From Bacteroidota bacterium (GTDB lineage Bacteria > Bacteroidota > Bacteroidia > Chitinophagales > LD1), in NCBI GenBank assembly GCA_018267385.1, contig JAFDYN010000013.1:62001-126000 (forward strand): a stretch of 64,000 nt of DNA, in the 5' to 3' direction. Below are positions 43,397-51,051 of this stretch, one piece after another (position 1 is the stretch's first letter; each line of letters starts with the position of its first letter). The notes below the pieces were generated by a model, which saw nothing but the letters and a program-made list of their open reading frames with translations, was not told the origin of the DNA and did not search any database. A program made the translations under genes and the position numbers.

Positions 43397-44554
43397 ATGA
43401 TTTTCCCCGGTTCTATCCGCTCTAAGCTACCTGCGGTAGGCACTACGATATTTACCGTCATGTCAGCCCTGGCGCGGGAGTATGACGCTATCAACCTGTC
43501 ACAAGGTTTCCCTGATTTTAATCCTGACGCCCTGTTGCAAAACGCGGTGGACAAGGCAATACGCAGCAACAACAATCAGTATGCTCCTATGGCCGGGCTG
43601 ATGCTGCTACGCGAGCGCATCGCAGCAAAAGTAGATGCACTGTATAAAGCACCTGTAGATCCAGATAGCGAGATCACTATCACGGCGGGCGGCACTCAGG
43701 CGCTCTTCACCGCTATCACCGCCTTGGTCAGCGAAAATGATGAGGTCATCCTCTTCTCACCTGCATACGATAGCTATGCTCCGGCGGTGGCCCTGGCTGG
43801 TGGCAAGGCGATATACTATACCATGGAGGCACCCGACTTCGCTATCAACTGGCAGCAGGTGAAAAAGCTGATCACCACACGCACGCGCATGATAGTGATT
43901 AATACTCCGCACAATCCCTCTGCTACGGTGCTGAGTGAAAAGGATATGAAGGAGCTGGAGAAACTGACAAAGGGTACAGACATCATTATTCTGAGTGATG
44001 AGGTGTATGAGCATATCGTTTTTGACGGCAAGGCGCATCAAAGCGTATTGCGCTATCCGGGACTCGCTGAACGGAGTATAGTGGTCGGCTCCTTTGGTAA
44101 AACATACCATGCCACCGGCTGGAAGGTGGGTTACTGTATAGCCCCGAGAGAACTGACAGCAGAGTTTAGAAAAGTGCATCAATTCAATGTTTTCTCTGTG
44201 AATACGCCTATGCAGCATGCCTACGCAGAGATATTGCAGCATCAGGATCTTTATGAAAGCCTGTCTGCCTTCTATCAGGAGAAGAGAGACTTTTTCCGTA
44301 GTGCAATGAAGGGTTCCAGGTTTGAACTGCTCAATACTCAAGGAACATATTTTCAGCTAGCCTCTTATAGTAGGATAACGGATGAAAAGGATACAGAAGT
44401 GGTCAAATGGCTCACTAAAGAATTTAAAGTAGCAGCCATACCGGTCTCTGTGTTTTATCACAAGACGCTGGACCCAAAAGTGATCCGTTTCTGCTTTGCA
44501 AAGGAAAATGAGACGCTGGAAAGAGCGGCGGAGCAACTCAGCAAGATCAGGTAG
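43397..44554 (+). CDS. Methionine aminotransferase (YbdL/kynurenine aminotransferase type)
   Basis: A fold-type I PLP aminotransferase of 385 residues. It opens with the typical SKLPAVGTTIFTVMSALA, followed by AINLSQGFPDF. Binding residues are seen in AGGTQALFTAIT, NTPHNPSATVLS (Asn-Pro) and LSDEVYEHIVFDG (Asp/Tyr), and the Schiff-base Lys235 in GSFGKTYHATGWKVGY. The group acts on 4-methylthio-2-oxobutyrate (last step of methionine salvage) and on aromatic amino acids. A -7 element TATTTTTG is at 43319-43326. A 17-codon open frame (43341-43394) ends two bases before its ATG. A bidirectional terminator separates it from cysK. Confidence 0.9.
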   Translation: MIFPGSIRSKLPAVGTTIFTVMSALAREYDAINLSQGFPDFNPDALLQNAVDKAIRSNNNQYAPMAGLMLLRERIAAKVDALYKAPVDPDSEITITAGGTQALFTAITALVSENDEVILFSPAYDSYAPAVALAGGKAIYYTMEAPDFAINWQQVKKLITTRTRMIVINTPHNPSATVLSEKDMKELEKLTKGTDIIILSDEVYEHIVFDGKAHQSVLRYPGLAERSIVVGSFGKTYHATGWKVGYCIAPRELTAEFRKVHQFNVFSVNTPMQHAYAEILQHQDLYESLSAFYQEKRDFFRSAMKGSRFELLNTQGTYFQLASYSRITDEKDTEVVKWLTKEFKVAAIPVSVFYHKTLDPKVIRFCFAKENETLERAAEQLSKIR

Positions 44555-44562
44555 GGGCAAGC

Positions 44563-44594
44563 AAAAAGGGGATAGTGCGACCCATCCCCCTTTG
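44563..44594. terminator. Bidirectional terminator between methionine aminotransferase and cysK
   Basis: AAAGGGGAT and ATCCCCCTTT form a 9-bp stem with one unpaired C and a loop of about 10 nt. A-runs on the left and T-runs on the right allow use from both strands. It lies 9 bp after the aminotransferase stop and 25 bp after the cysK stop on the other strand. Confidence 0.72.
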
Positions 44595-44618
44595 TATTAA
44601 CAAAACCCAAATCAATTT

Positions 44619-45530
44619 TTAGAATAGCCCCTCTACACTGAGGTAGCGCTCGCCCGTATCATAAGAGAAGGTGAGCACACGTGCGCCTTTTTCTGCTTCC
44701 TGTAGTTTCTTAGCCACAGCAGCCAAAGACGCACCTGATGAGATACCTATGAAAAGGCCTTCTTCGCGCGCAGCCCGCTGGGCATATTCAAATGCTTCTT
44801 CCTTGGTCACCTGTATCGTGCCATCCAGCAATGCGGTGTTTAGATTCTTTGGTATGAAACCCGCGCCTATACCCTGTATAGGATGCGGGCCGGGTGCGCC
44901 ACCGCTGATCACGGGAGAAGCCGTCGGCTCTACAGCGAATACTTTGAGGTTTGGAAACTTAGCCTTGAGGACCTCGGCTACGCCGGTGATATGTCCACCT
45001 GTGCCTACGCCGGTGATCAGATAGTCCAGCCCGTCAGGAAAGTCAGCCAGTATCTCCTGTGCTGTAGTGTTCTTGTGCACTTCTACATTTGCCGGGTTCT
45101 CAAATTGCTGCGGTATCCATGAGTTAGGTGTGGCTGCCGCTATTTCATTGGCTCGCTCTATCGCGCCCTTCATTCCTTTTTCGCGAGGGGTCAGCTCCAG
45201 CTGTGCACCGTATACAGCCAGTAGCCTGCGCCTTTCCAGGCTCATGCTCTCAGGCATCACTATGATCAGCTTATAGCCTTTGACTGCGGCAGCTATGGCC
45301 AGACCTACACCAGTATTACCAGAGGTGGGCTCTATGATGATCGTATCTGCTTTGAGTAGTCCCTTCTTCTCTGCGTCTTCTATCATAGCCAGACCGATGC
45401 GGTCCTTGATCGAGCCACCCGGATTGGCGCGCTCGAGCTTGGTGTAGACCTCATGGTCGTTGCCATAGAGCTTGTTGATACGCACATGCGGTGTGCCGCC
45501 GATGGTTTCGAGTATGTTTTGTGCCTTCAT
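44619..45530 (-). CDS. cysK: Cysteine synthase A (O-acetylserine sulfhydrylase)
   Basis: CysK makes L-cysteine from O-acetyl-L-serine and sulfide with PLP. The 303-residue protein has the PLP Lys42 in [11 protein letters not shown], the substrate loop [12 protein letters not shown], the phosphate-binding [16 protein letters not shown] and the C-terminal [12 protein letters not shown]. It is the second gene of the cysE-cysK unit, 31 bp after cysE, so both should share the cysteine-codon leader and attenuator at 46388-46563. CysE and CysK also form a physical complex in many bacteria. The product cysteine feeds protein synthesis and, with bshA present, bacillithiol. Confidence 0.96.
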   Translation of the reverse strand: MKAQNILETIGGTPHVRINKLYGNDHEVYTKLERANPGGSIKDRIGLAMIEDAEKKGLLKADTIIIEPTSGNTGVGLAIAAAVKGYKLIIVMPESMSLERRRLLAVYGAQLELTPREKGMKGAIERANEIAAATPNSWIPQQFENPANVEVHKNTTAQEILADFPDGLDYLITGVGTGGHITGVAEVLKAKFPNLKVFAVEPTASPVISGGAPGPHPIQGIGAGFIPKNLNTALLDGTIQVTKEEAFEYAQRAAREEGLFIGISSGASLAAVAKKLQEAEKGARVLTFSYDTGERYLSVEGLF

Positions 45531-45561
45531 GTTTTATTTTGTTTGAATATTTACTAATAGG

Positions 45562-46371
45562 TCAGATCACAAATTCTATGACATTTTTCATCTCAGAGCG
45601 GTCACGGATTTTGACCTCGCTTTTCTGATAAACGACAGACAGAGGCGGTACACTCTCTGTGAGCCAGACATTGCCCCCTATCACAGAGTCATGGCCGATC
45701 ACGGTTTTCCCGCCAAGAATGGTGCTCCCCGAGTAGATGATCACATTGTCCTGTATGATAGGATGGCGCTGGCCTTGCACACCGCCCTTCTCTACAGTGA
45801 GCGCCCCGAGCGTGACGCCTTGGTATATCTTGACATTGTCGCCTATCACAGCGGTTTCGCCTATCACGACACCTGTACCGTGGTCTATGAAGAACGACTC
45901 GCCGATCTGGGCTCCGGGATGAATGTCAATGCCGGTTTTGCTGTGCGCATACTCTGTGAGGATACGCGGCAGTATCGCTACCCCCTCGCTATAGAGGATA
46001 TGCGCCAGCCGCTGTACAGCTATGGCATAAAAGCCTGGATATGCTATTACGATCTCCTCCAGAGAGTTGGCTGCGGGATCAAAGGTGAGGATAGCCTCTG
46101 CATCTTTGATCAGGACATCAAAAACAACTGGTAGCTTGTCAAAAAATATCGAGGCGATAGCCGGGTCGGCATTACTTGCCTCTATGAGCGCTTCCAGCTT
46201 TGCCCGGAGCTGTGGCTGCCGCTGAGCCAGCAGGTCTACCGTGAGCTCGCCTCCCCACCGTACCGGGAATAGAAAGTTTACGATCTCATCTGCAAAGCTA
46301 TGTGCATGGATCATCTGGGCATAGCCGTTGGGGAAGCGGCGTTGGAATGAACGTATTTTCTCTAAAAGCAT
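45562..46371 (-). CDS. cysE: Serine O-acetyltransferase
   Basis: CysE acetylates L-serine with acetyl-CoA, the committed step of cysteine synthesis. The 269-residue protein has an alpha-helical N-terminal half and the left-handed beta-helix of hexapeptide repeats. The active-site region is GIDIHPGAQIGESFFIDHGTG, followed by VVIGETAVIGDNVKIYQGVT. The C-terminus (SVVYQKSEVKIRDRSEMKNV) does not end in the typical CysK-inserting Ile but in VIEFVI, which does end in Ile and could still dock into CysK. The ATG is 17 bp downstream of the T-run of a strong intrinsic terminator, so full-length expression depends on read-through of the leader attenuator. Confidence 0.93.
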   Translation of the reverse strand: MLLEKIRSFQRRFPNGYAQMIHAHSFADEIVNFLFPVRWGGELTVDLLAQRQPQLRAKLEALIEASNADPAIASIFFDKLPVVFDVLIKDAEAILTFDPAANSLEEIVIAYPGFYAIAVQRLAHILYSEGVAILPRILTEYAHSKTGIDIHPGAQIGESFFIDHGTGVVIGETAVIGDNVKIYQGVTLGALTVEKGGVQGQRHPIIQDNVIIYSGSTILGGKTVIGHDSVIGGNVWLTESVPPLSVVYQKSEVKIRDRSEMKNVIEFVI

Positions 46372-46387
46372 AAAAGCCTGTTTTGGT

Positions 46388-46424
46388 CAAATAAAAAGCC
46401 CTTCAGTGTGGACTGAAGGGCTTT
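46388..46424 (-). terminator. Attenuator terminator before cysE
   Basis: A perfect 13-bp stem (46395-46407 with 46412-46424; AAAGCCCTTCAGT / ACTGAAGGGCTTT) with a 4-nt loop is followed on the minus strand by TTATTTG, giving a T-rich end. It lies between the leader-peptide stop and the cysE ATG. The 5' arm segment CCCTTCAG (46420-46413) can instead pair with CTGGAGGG in the leader frame (46474-46467), with one G-U pair, to form an antiterminator. Confidence 0.85.
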
Positions 46425-46450
46425 GATATTGTTTAATAAATTGAATGCTA

Positions 46451-46528
46451 TCAATAATGAACATATCCCTCCAGCTCCGCCAGTGCAGTACAACAACAGA
46501 TCCACGCATGGATTTGGATAAGCATCAT
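46451..46528 (-). CDS. Cysteine-rich leader peptide of the cysE-cysK operon
   Basis: A 25-codon frame begins ATGATG and reads MMLIQIHAWICCCTALAE, then ELEGYVHY-type residues to TGA. Codons 11-13 (46498-46490) are three consecutive TGT Cys codons. The start lies only 4-7 bp after a promoter -7 element, so the message is probably leaderless. The frame is followed by an intrinsic terminator and then cysE. The expected role is that ribosomes stalling at the Cys codons when cysteinyl-tRNA is scarce leave 46474-46467 free to pair with the terminator's 5' arm, so cysE-cysK are read; rapid translation to the stop covers that segment and allows termination. Recognised from arrangement only. Confidence 0.78.
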   Translation of the reverse strand: MMLIQIHAWICCCTALAELEGYVHY

Positions 46529-46532
46529 ATAA

Positions 46533-46563
46533 CGAATATAACAAGAGGCAAACAAAAAGTCAA
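46533..46563 (-). promoter_or_regulatory. Promoter of the cysteine leader and cysE-cysK
   Basis: On the minus strand TTG (46563-46561) and TATATTCG (46540-46533) are 20 bp apart, matching the Bacteroidota -33/-7 pair with one T-to-C change. The same stretch also reads TTGACT-N17-TATATT in sigma-70 style. The predicted transcription start coincides with the ATGATG of the leader peptide. Confidence 0.72.
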
Positions 46564-46616
46564 GTCTCTGCCCAAATATGTTTCAGACATATTTTTTATT
46601 TACATAAATCATCAAC

Positions 46617-47009
46617 TTACGGATTTGGCGCATAGATCATAGTAAAGTATTCCTCGCCAAAAAGTCGCAGGAAGCGCATCCTTACGTGGTCTTCTACCGT
46701 CTGGGTACACTCTACCAGTCGGCTCACTGAGTTGACATATATATTGATGACGGTGTTTTTGACGGTGGCAGAGCCATCGCATAGTAGCTCGTAGGCGGTC
46801 TCAAAACACGCCATCGCCTCATCTACGTCGTGGTCTTGTATGGCCTCTCGTGTATAGTCTGCAAAGCAGGCTATGGCCCTGCACAGGCTGGAGTCATCTT
46901 TCAGCATAGAGAGGTCTATGGCCATTCTCGGGATCTCAGAGGTGATCACTTCGCGTACCTGGGAGTCATTTATCATAATCCTGATTTTTGAGATGGTAAA
47001 ATCAAACAT
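46617..47009 (-). CDS. Conserved helical protein of unknown function
   Basis: I do not recognise a named family. The 130-residue product (a second in-frame ATG at 46976 would give a 119-residue protein starting MINDSQVREVITSEIPRMA) is all-helical by composition, with amphipathic helices SSLCRAIACFADYTREAIQD, VDEAMACFETAYELLCDG and VKNTVINIYVNSVSRLVECT. It has no signal peptide or membrane segment. The pattern of repeated helix pairs resembles a small TPR-like or DUF-type helical bundle. It stands alone, between the cysteine leader promoter and the DUF6600 gene on the other strand. Confidence 0.6.
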   Translation of the reverse strand: MFDFTISKIRIMINDSQVREVITSEIPRMAIDLSMLKDDSSLCRAIACFADYTREAIQDHDVDEAMACFETAYELLCDGSATVKNTVINIYVNSVSRLVECTQTVEDHVRMRFLRLFGEEYFTMIYAPNP

Positions 47010-47246
47010 GGTGCCGTTTCCGGTACATAAACGCTAAAGGACTTCAAAACAGTGCCTTGTTTACCGCGCAAAATGATTATTTGGCAGAAAAGGCCTGGCA
47101 CCCGCATCAGTGCTTGGTTTGAGTGTGTTTTATGCTAAAAAACTGATTGTCAATAACATTTATTAAGCTAAAATTTTAACAAATGCAGTGTTTAACAATG
47201 CGTTTGGTACAGGTTTGGGAATCACCATGCTATAATCATCCAAACA

Positions 47247-48644
47247 ATGAAAAAGCTTATTTCGATAGTATCCATCGCGGTGTCTGCTTTGACATCTGCA
47301 TACGCTCAGAGCGACGAAGTATATTATAGCAACAACAATGATGCGTATGCATATAGCAGCTACAACAATGACTACAACAATGACTACAACAATGATCCAT
47401 ATGGTCAGTCATATCAGGATTATGACCAGAACTATCAGACATTCTATGATGAAATGGCACCTTATGGTCGCTGGATCTATGATGGTCGCTATGGCCGCGT
47501 ATGGCTCCCTGCTGTGGCCGCAGGGTTCTCGCCGTACCTGACCAATGGCCACTGGGTATACACCGACTATGGCTGGACCTGGGTGTCTGACTATAGCTGG
47601 GGTTGGGCGGCCTTCCACTATGGCCGCTGGTACCAGGATGACCGGTACGGCTGGATGTGGGTACCCGGCAGTGAGTGGGCTCCGGCATGGGTCATGTGGG
47701 GTAGCTATAGCAATAACTACTGCTGGGCACCTATCGCACCGGGATATGGTTTCAACTCATATTCTTACTACAGGCCTGCTGCCCGTTATTGGAACTTTGT
47801 AGGATGTGATCATATCAATCAGCCATATGTGTCAAACTACGTGGTGAACCATAATGTCAATGTCACAAACGTGACAGTGAATAATATCACGGTGATCAAC
47901 AACTATAATACCTACAACAACGGTCGCTACTCTGCAGGTCCGCGGGTGAACGATGTAGAACGTGCTATTGGTCACCGGATAGCATCAGTGAGCATATCTG
48001 CCTCTGCAAGGCCAGGAATATCGCGCGTAGATGGCAATCAGATACAAATGTACAGACCTACCATTAGCAGGCAGGCTACATCAAGCAATATCCAACGCGA
48101 GCATATGGACATAAACAGGAATAATATGCAACGTGCGGACAATAACACACTGCAGAGAGGCGCTATGAATCAAATGCAGCGCAGTGATATGAGGACTAAT
48201 GTGCAGCCAGAGCGCCCTCAGATGAATACATCTCAGAGGGTTGACATGCAAAGGCCTGCTCAAAGCAACATGGAGCAAAGAGGCGGCTTCAGCCAGATGC
48301 AGCGCAACGAAGTAAGGACTGCTACGCAACCTGAAAGGATCCCAATGAATCAGCCTCAAAGGAATGAAGTACAAAGGCCTATACAAAGCTATTCTTCATT
48401 CTCTCAGCCGGCTCGCCAGAACTTTGAGCAACGTCCCGCTATGCAGGTGTCCAGAGAGAGCGCAATGCCTCAGCGTTCAATTTCTCAGCCCGAGAGGCAA
48501 TCTTTCTCTCAGCCCGCACAGAGGCAGCAGGAGCGTAGCTTCACTCAGGTAGAGCGCCCCACACAGCAGATGTCACGTCAGGCACCAGAGATGTCCAGAG
48601 CTTCATTCAGCCAGGCCGGTAGTGGCAGGATGAGCAGAAGATAA
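47247..48644 (+). CDS. Secreted DUF6600-like Trp/Tyr-rich protein with Gln/Met/Arg repeat tail
   Basis: The 465-residue protein has a signal peptide (MKKLISIVSIAVSALTSAYA), an Asn/Tyr/Asp-rich linker (YNNDYNNDYNNDPYG) and a domain of about 130 residues with regularly spaced Trp and Tyr: APYGRWIYDGRYGRVWLP, GHWVYTDYGWTWVSDYSWGW, FHYGRWYQDDRYGWMWVPG and WAPAWVMWGS. This is the DUF6600 pattern. Residues about 290-465 are a low-complexity tail with units like QMQRNEVR, TQPERIPMNQPQRN and SQPARQNFEQRP. The domain probably binds a cell-envelope polymer; this is a guess. A perfect hairpin terminator follows. Confidence 0.78.
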   Translation: MKKLISIVSIAVSALTSAYAQSDEVYYSNNNDAYAYSSYNNDYNNDYNNDPYGQSYQDYDQNYQTFYDEMAPYGRWIYDGRYGRVWLPAVAAGFSPYLTNGHWVYTDYGWTWVSDYSWGWAAFHYGRWYQDDRYGWMWVPGSEWAPAWVMWGSYSNNYCWAPIAPGYGFNSYSYYRPAARYWNFVGCDHINQPYVSNYVVNHNVNVTNVTVNNITVINNYNTYNNGRYSAGPRVNDVERAIGHRIASVSISASARPGISRVDGNQIQMYRPTISRQATSSNIQREHMDINRNNMQRADNNTLQRGAMNQMQRSDMRTNVQPERPQMNTSQRVDMQRPAQSNMEQRGGFSQMQRNEVRTATQPERIPMNQPQRNEVQRPIQSYSSFSQPARQNFEQRPAMQVSRESAMPQRSISQPERQSFSQPAQRQQERSFTQVERPTQQMSRQAPEMSRASFSQAGSGRMSRR

Positions 48645-48670
48645 GCATCCACTTATAGTTTTTATAAAGC

Positions 48671-48696
48671 AAAAGGCGACCCGTAAGTCGCCTTTT
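48671..48696. terminator. Bidirectional terminator between DUF6600 gene and slyD
   Basis: A perfect 10-bp stem AAAAGGCGAC / GTCGCCTTTT with a 6-nt loop lies between the two convergent stops (48644 and 48718). A-run and T-run ends let it serve both strands. Confidence 0.88.
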
Positions 48697-48717
48697 GTAT
48701 TTTCTGTTGTTGCAGTT

Positions 48718-49224
48718 TTAGTGATGAGAGTGGTCACCGTGAGCGTGTATGTGTCCATGCTCGATCTCGGTCTTATGAGCTTCACGTACGTCCTTCAGCT
48801 CACCAGAGAAGTACAGGGTCTTGCCTGCAAACGGGTGATTGAGGTCTATGGTCACATCCTCATCGCCGATATCTGTGATACGGCCCTGGAATGGATTGCC
48901 ATACTGGTCTTGCAGCGGTATCAGGTTGCCTACTTCTATCAGGTGTGAGGCATCCTCGCCCTCAAACTGGAAATCACCTTTATTCATCTTAATCACTGCC
49001 TCTGGATCAAACTCACCATAGCCCTCCTCAGGAGTGAGTACAAAGCTAAATTGATTGCCCGGGATCAGGCCCTCGAGGTTTTGCTCAAATTTGTCCAGCA
49101 CATTGCCATAGCCAAAGAGAAACTGGAAAGGCGAATCAGCAGTAGCCTCATCCATGATCTGTCCATTAGGTTCATTGCGCAGCTGATAGGTCAGCGATAC
49201 AACGGTATTTTTTGTTGCTTTCAT
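48718..49224 (-). CDS. slyD: FKBP-type peptidyl-prolyl isomerase, SlyD type
   Basis: SlyD-type enzymes catalyse prolyl isomerisation, act as chaperones and bind nickel. The 168-residue protein starts MKATKNTVVSLTYQLRNEPN and shows the FKBP half-sites FLFGYGNVLDKFEQNLEGLI and FVLTPEEGYGEF, with the inserted-flap chaperone domain between them (about 70-125), and LNHPFAGKTLYFSGELKDVR. The C-terminus is HGHIHAHGDHSHH, a His-rich metal-binding tail that is shorter than in E. coli SlyD. A -7 element TACTTTTG lies at 49298-49305, about 75 bp before the ATG. Confidence 0.92.
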   Translation of the reverse strand: MKATKNTVVSLTYQLRNEPNGQIMDEATADSPFQFLFGYGNVLDKFEQNLEGLIPGNQFSFVLTPEEGYGEFDPEAVIKMNKGDFQFEGEDASHLIEVGNLIPLQDQYGNPFQGRITDIGDEDVTIDLNHPFAGKTLYFSGELKDVREAHKTEIEHGHIHAHGDHSHH

Positions 49225-49297
49225 TATAAAATCTAAAGTGAAGAAAATAGCGGAAGTGAAACAAAGAGATTAGTCAGCGCCTCATTTCTAGCGGGTA

Positions 49298-49305
49298 CAA
49301 AAGTA
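49298..49305 (-). promoter_or_regulatory. -7 element upstream of slyD
   Basis: TACTTTTG on the minus strand matches TAnnTTTG exactly. The nearest TTG lies 12 bp upstream, shorter than the normal 17-21 bp, so the -33 half is doubtful. The predicted leader of about 65 nt holds nothing recognisable. Confidence 0.42.
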
Positions 49306-49369
49306 CGAATATTTATCCAATGCCGTGGCGGCTCAATGTTAAGCTTGTGACTTACTGATTACTTTTGTA

Positions 49370-50161
49370 TCAGGGCAGGTCATTTACCTCGTCGAAATTA
49401 AAGTATGGATTGTCAAACTTGAGATCTTTGTAGTACACAAGTGACCATTTGCCATCATTGTATTCCAGAGCTGTCATGTTTTCTACCCAGTCGCCGGAGT
49501 TCATATAGATCACAGTGCCGTTATCGGTGGCTATCTCCTTGATGACGGGCAAGTGGATGTGACCATTCAGCACATAGTCATAGCCCTCGTCTATTGCGAT
49601 CTCTGCCGCCGCCATTTCGTAGTTGTTGATCTGTTTGATCCCTCGCTTGGTCGCGTCTTTGATGGCCTTGGTAAAGTTGATATTGTCTGCCCCCCATAGG
49701 GCGCGCAGCACATTGACAAACTTATTGATCAGGATCAGGAGTTCGTAGCCCGTATTACCCAGCTTGGCTAGCCAGCGGGATCCGCGCATGGTCACATCAA
49801 AGATATCTCCGTGAAAGATCCAGTGCCGCTTGCCATCCAGGTCGAGTATCAGTTTGTCCTCCAGCTCCAGGTTACCCAGCTGCATACCACTATAGCGGCG
49901 CAGAAGCTCATCATGATTGCCCGTCAGGTAGTAGACCTGCACCCCAGAGCTGATAAACTTGAAAACGCGCTGTAAAACCTTCGAGTGAGACTTGGGAAAG
50001 TAATAGGAGCGAAACTGCCAGATGTCTATGAAGTCCCCATTGATCACGAGAATCTCCGGCTCTATGGATTTGAGATAGCGGTTCAGTTCTTTGGCCTTGC
50101 AGCCGAGAAAACCCAGATGCACATCAGAGATCACACAGACTTTGACCGGGCGCTTGCTCAT
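49370..50161 (-). CDS. LpxH-like calcineurin metallophosphoesterase (second paralogue)
   Basis: The 263-residue protein has the full set of dimetal ligands: D13/H15 (ISDVHLG), D43 (NGDFIDIW), N82-H83-D84 (GNHDE), H117 (FHGD) and H201/H203 (NGHIHLP). It belongs to the UDP-2,3-diacylglucosamine-diphosphatase-like branch, but its sequence differs from the LpxH at 6911-7678, with a longer helical insert (about 130-185, NKFVNVLRALWGADNINF). It may be a redundant LpxH or act on another phosphoester; the 6911 protein is the better lpxH candidate. Its promoter abuts the ATG, so its mRNA is probably leaderless. Confidence 0.82.
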   Translation of the reverse strand: MSKRPVKVCVISDVHLGFLGCKAKELNRYLKSIEPEILVINGDFIDIWQFRSYYFPKSHSKVLQRVFKFISSGVQVYYLTGNHDELLRRYSGMQLGNLELEDKLILDLDGKRHWIFHGDIFDVTMRGSRWLAKLGNTGYELLILINKFVNVLRALWGADNINFTKAIKDATKRGIKQINNYEMAAAEIAIDEGYDYVLNGHIHLPVIKEIATDNGTVIYMNSGDWVENMTALEYNDGKWSLVYYKDLKFDNPYFNFDEVNDLP

Positions 50162-50166
50162 ATTCT

Positions 50167-50197
50167 CAAAGATATACGAGATACGGCAAGAAACAAA
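50167..50197 (-). promoter_or_regulatory. Promoter of the LpxH-like gene, abutting the ATG
   Basis: TTTG (50197-50194), 19 bp, then TATCTTTG (50174-50167) on the minus strand form a textbook Bacteroidota promoter. The ATG at 50161 is only 5 bp beyond the -7 box, where transcription normally starts, so the transcript should be leaderless or nearly so. Confidence 0.72.
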
Positions 50198-50286
50198 CCC
50201 GACAGCAACAAGCTAAAGTAACCACCATCATTTTTCGTAAATTGGCTTAACTCCTTATTTTCACCCCACAAATAATAATCAATACT

Positions 50287-50997
50287 ATGGGTCGCGCGTT
50301 TGAATACCGTAAAGAGAAAAAATTTAAGAGATGGGGTGCTATGGCCAAGGCTTTCACCCGCATAGGCAAGGAAATAGCGATATCTGTCAAACTCGGTGGG
50401 CCTAACCCAGAGTCCAATGCCCGCCTGCGCCAAGCCATCATCAATGCCAAGGGTGCAAATATGCCCAAGACCAACGTAGAGGCGGCGATCAAGAAGGCAT
50501 CATCTAAAGATACCACCAACTATGAAGAAGTAACCTACGAAGGTTACGGCCCGCATGGTGTGGCGATAGTAGTAGACACTCAGACTGATAATACCACCCG
50601 TACAGTAGCCAACCTCCGTACTATCTTCAATAAGCTGAATGGTGCCATGGGTACGCAGGGCTCTGTAGAATATATGTTTCAGAAGAAAGCTGTTTTCAAA
50701 TTCCCTAAAGGAAATCACAACATAGAGGAATTGGAGTTTGAGCTGATAGACCACGGCCTGTCTGAGCTGCAGTCTGATGAAGAGACAATCATCGCCTATG
50801 CTGATTTTGTAGACTTCGGCAAGCTGGCCAAGGCGCTGGAAGAAAAAGGCATCGAGGTCACTGAAAGTACTTACGATAAGATCCCAGACTTCTACAAAGA
50901 GGGCCTGACCGATGAGCAAGCCGAAGAGGTGATCAAGCTGATAGACAGGCTGGAGGAAGATGATGACGTGAGTCTCGTCTTTCACAATATGAAGTAA
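50287..50997 (+). CDS. YebC/PmpR-family protein
   Basis: YebC-family proteins were named as DNA-binding regulators, and some members act on ribosomes to resolve stalling at proline-rich stretches. The 236-residue protein begins MGRAFEYRKEKKFKRWGAMA and has the family's N-terminal helical domain (GGPNPESNARLRQAIINAKG, NVEAAIKKAS). The middle and C-terminal alpha/beta domains follow (YEGYGPHGVAIVVDTQTDNT; VEYMFQKKAVFKFPKGN). The length is normal. It is divergent from the LpxH-like gene and is followed 54 bp later by the steroid-reductase-like gene on the same strand. Confidence 0.9.
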   Translation: MGRAFEYRKEKKFKRWGAMAKAFTRIGKEIAISVKLGGPNPESNARLRQAIINAKGANMPKTNVEAAIKKASSKDTTNYEEVTYEGYGPHGVAIVVDTQTDNTTRTVANLRTIFNKLNGAMGTQGSVEYMFQKKAVFKFPKGNHNIEELEFELIDHGLSELQSDEETIIAYADFVDFGKLAKALEEKGIEVTESTYDKIPDFYKEGLTDEQAEEVIKLIDRLEEDDDVSLVFHNMK

Positions 50998-51051
50998 TGA
51001 GTGGCCCGAACCTTGCTCTGCCATCTACTGTTTGATACATATTAATCTCCC

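Noticed and set aside
44465..44620. Possible riboswitch between the aminotransferase and cysK
   Set aside because: The sequence is a simple bidirectional terminator between convergent genes with no room for an aptamer.
46362..46544. 60-codon frame across the cysteine leader and terminator on the minus strand
   Set aside because: It starts at a TTG inside the promoter region and runs through the terminator into cysE; the frame with three Cys codons next to the promoter explains the region better.
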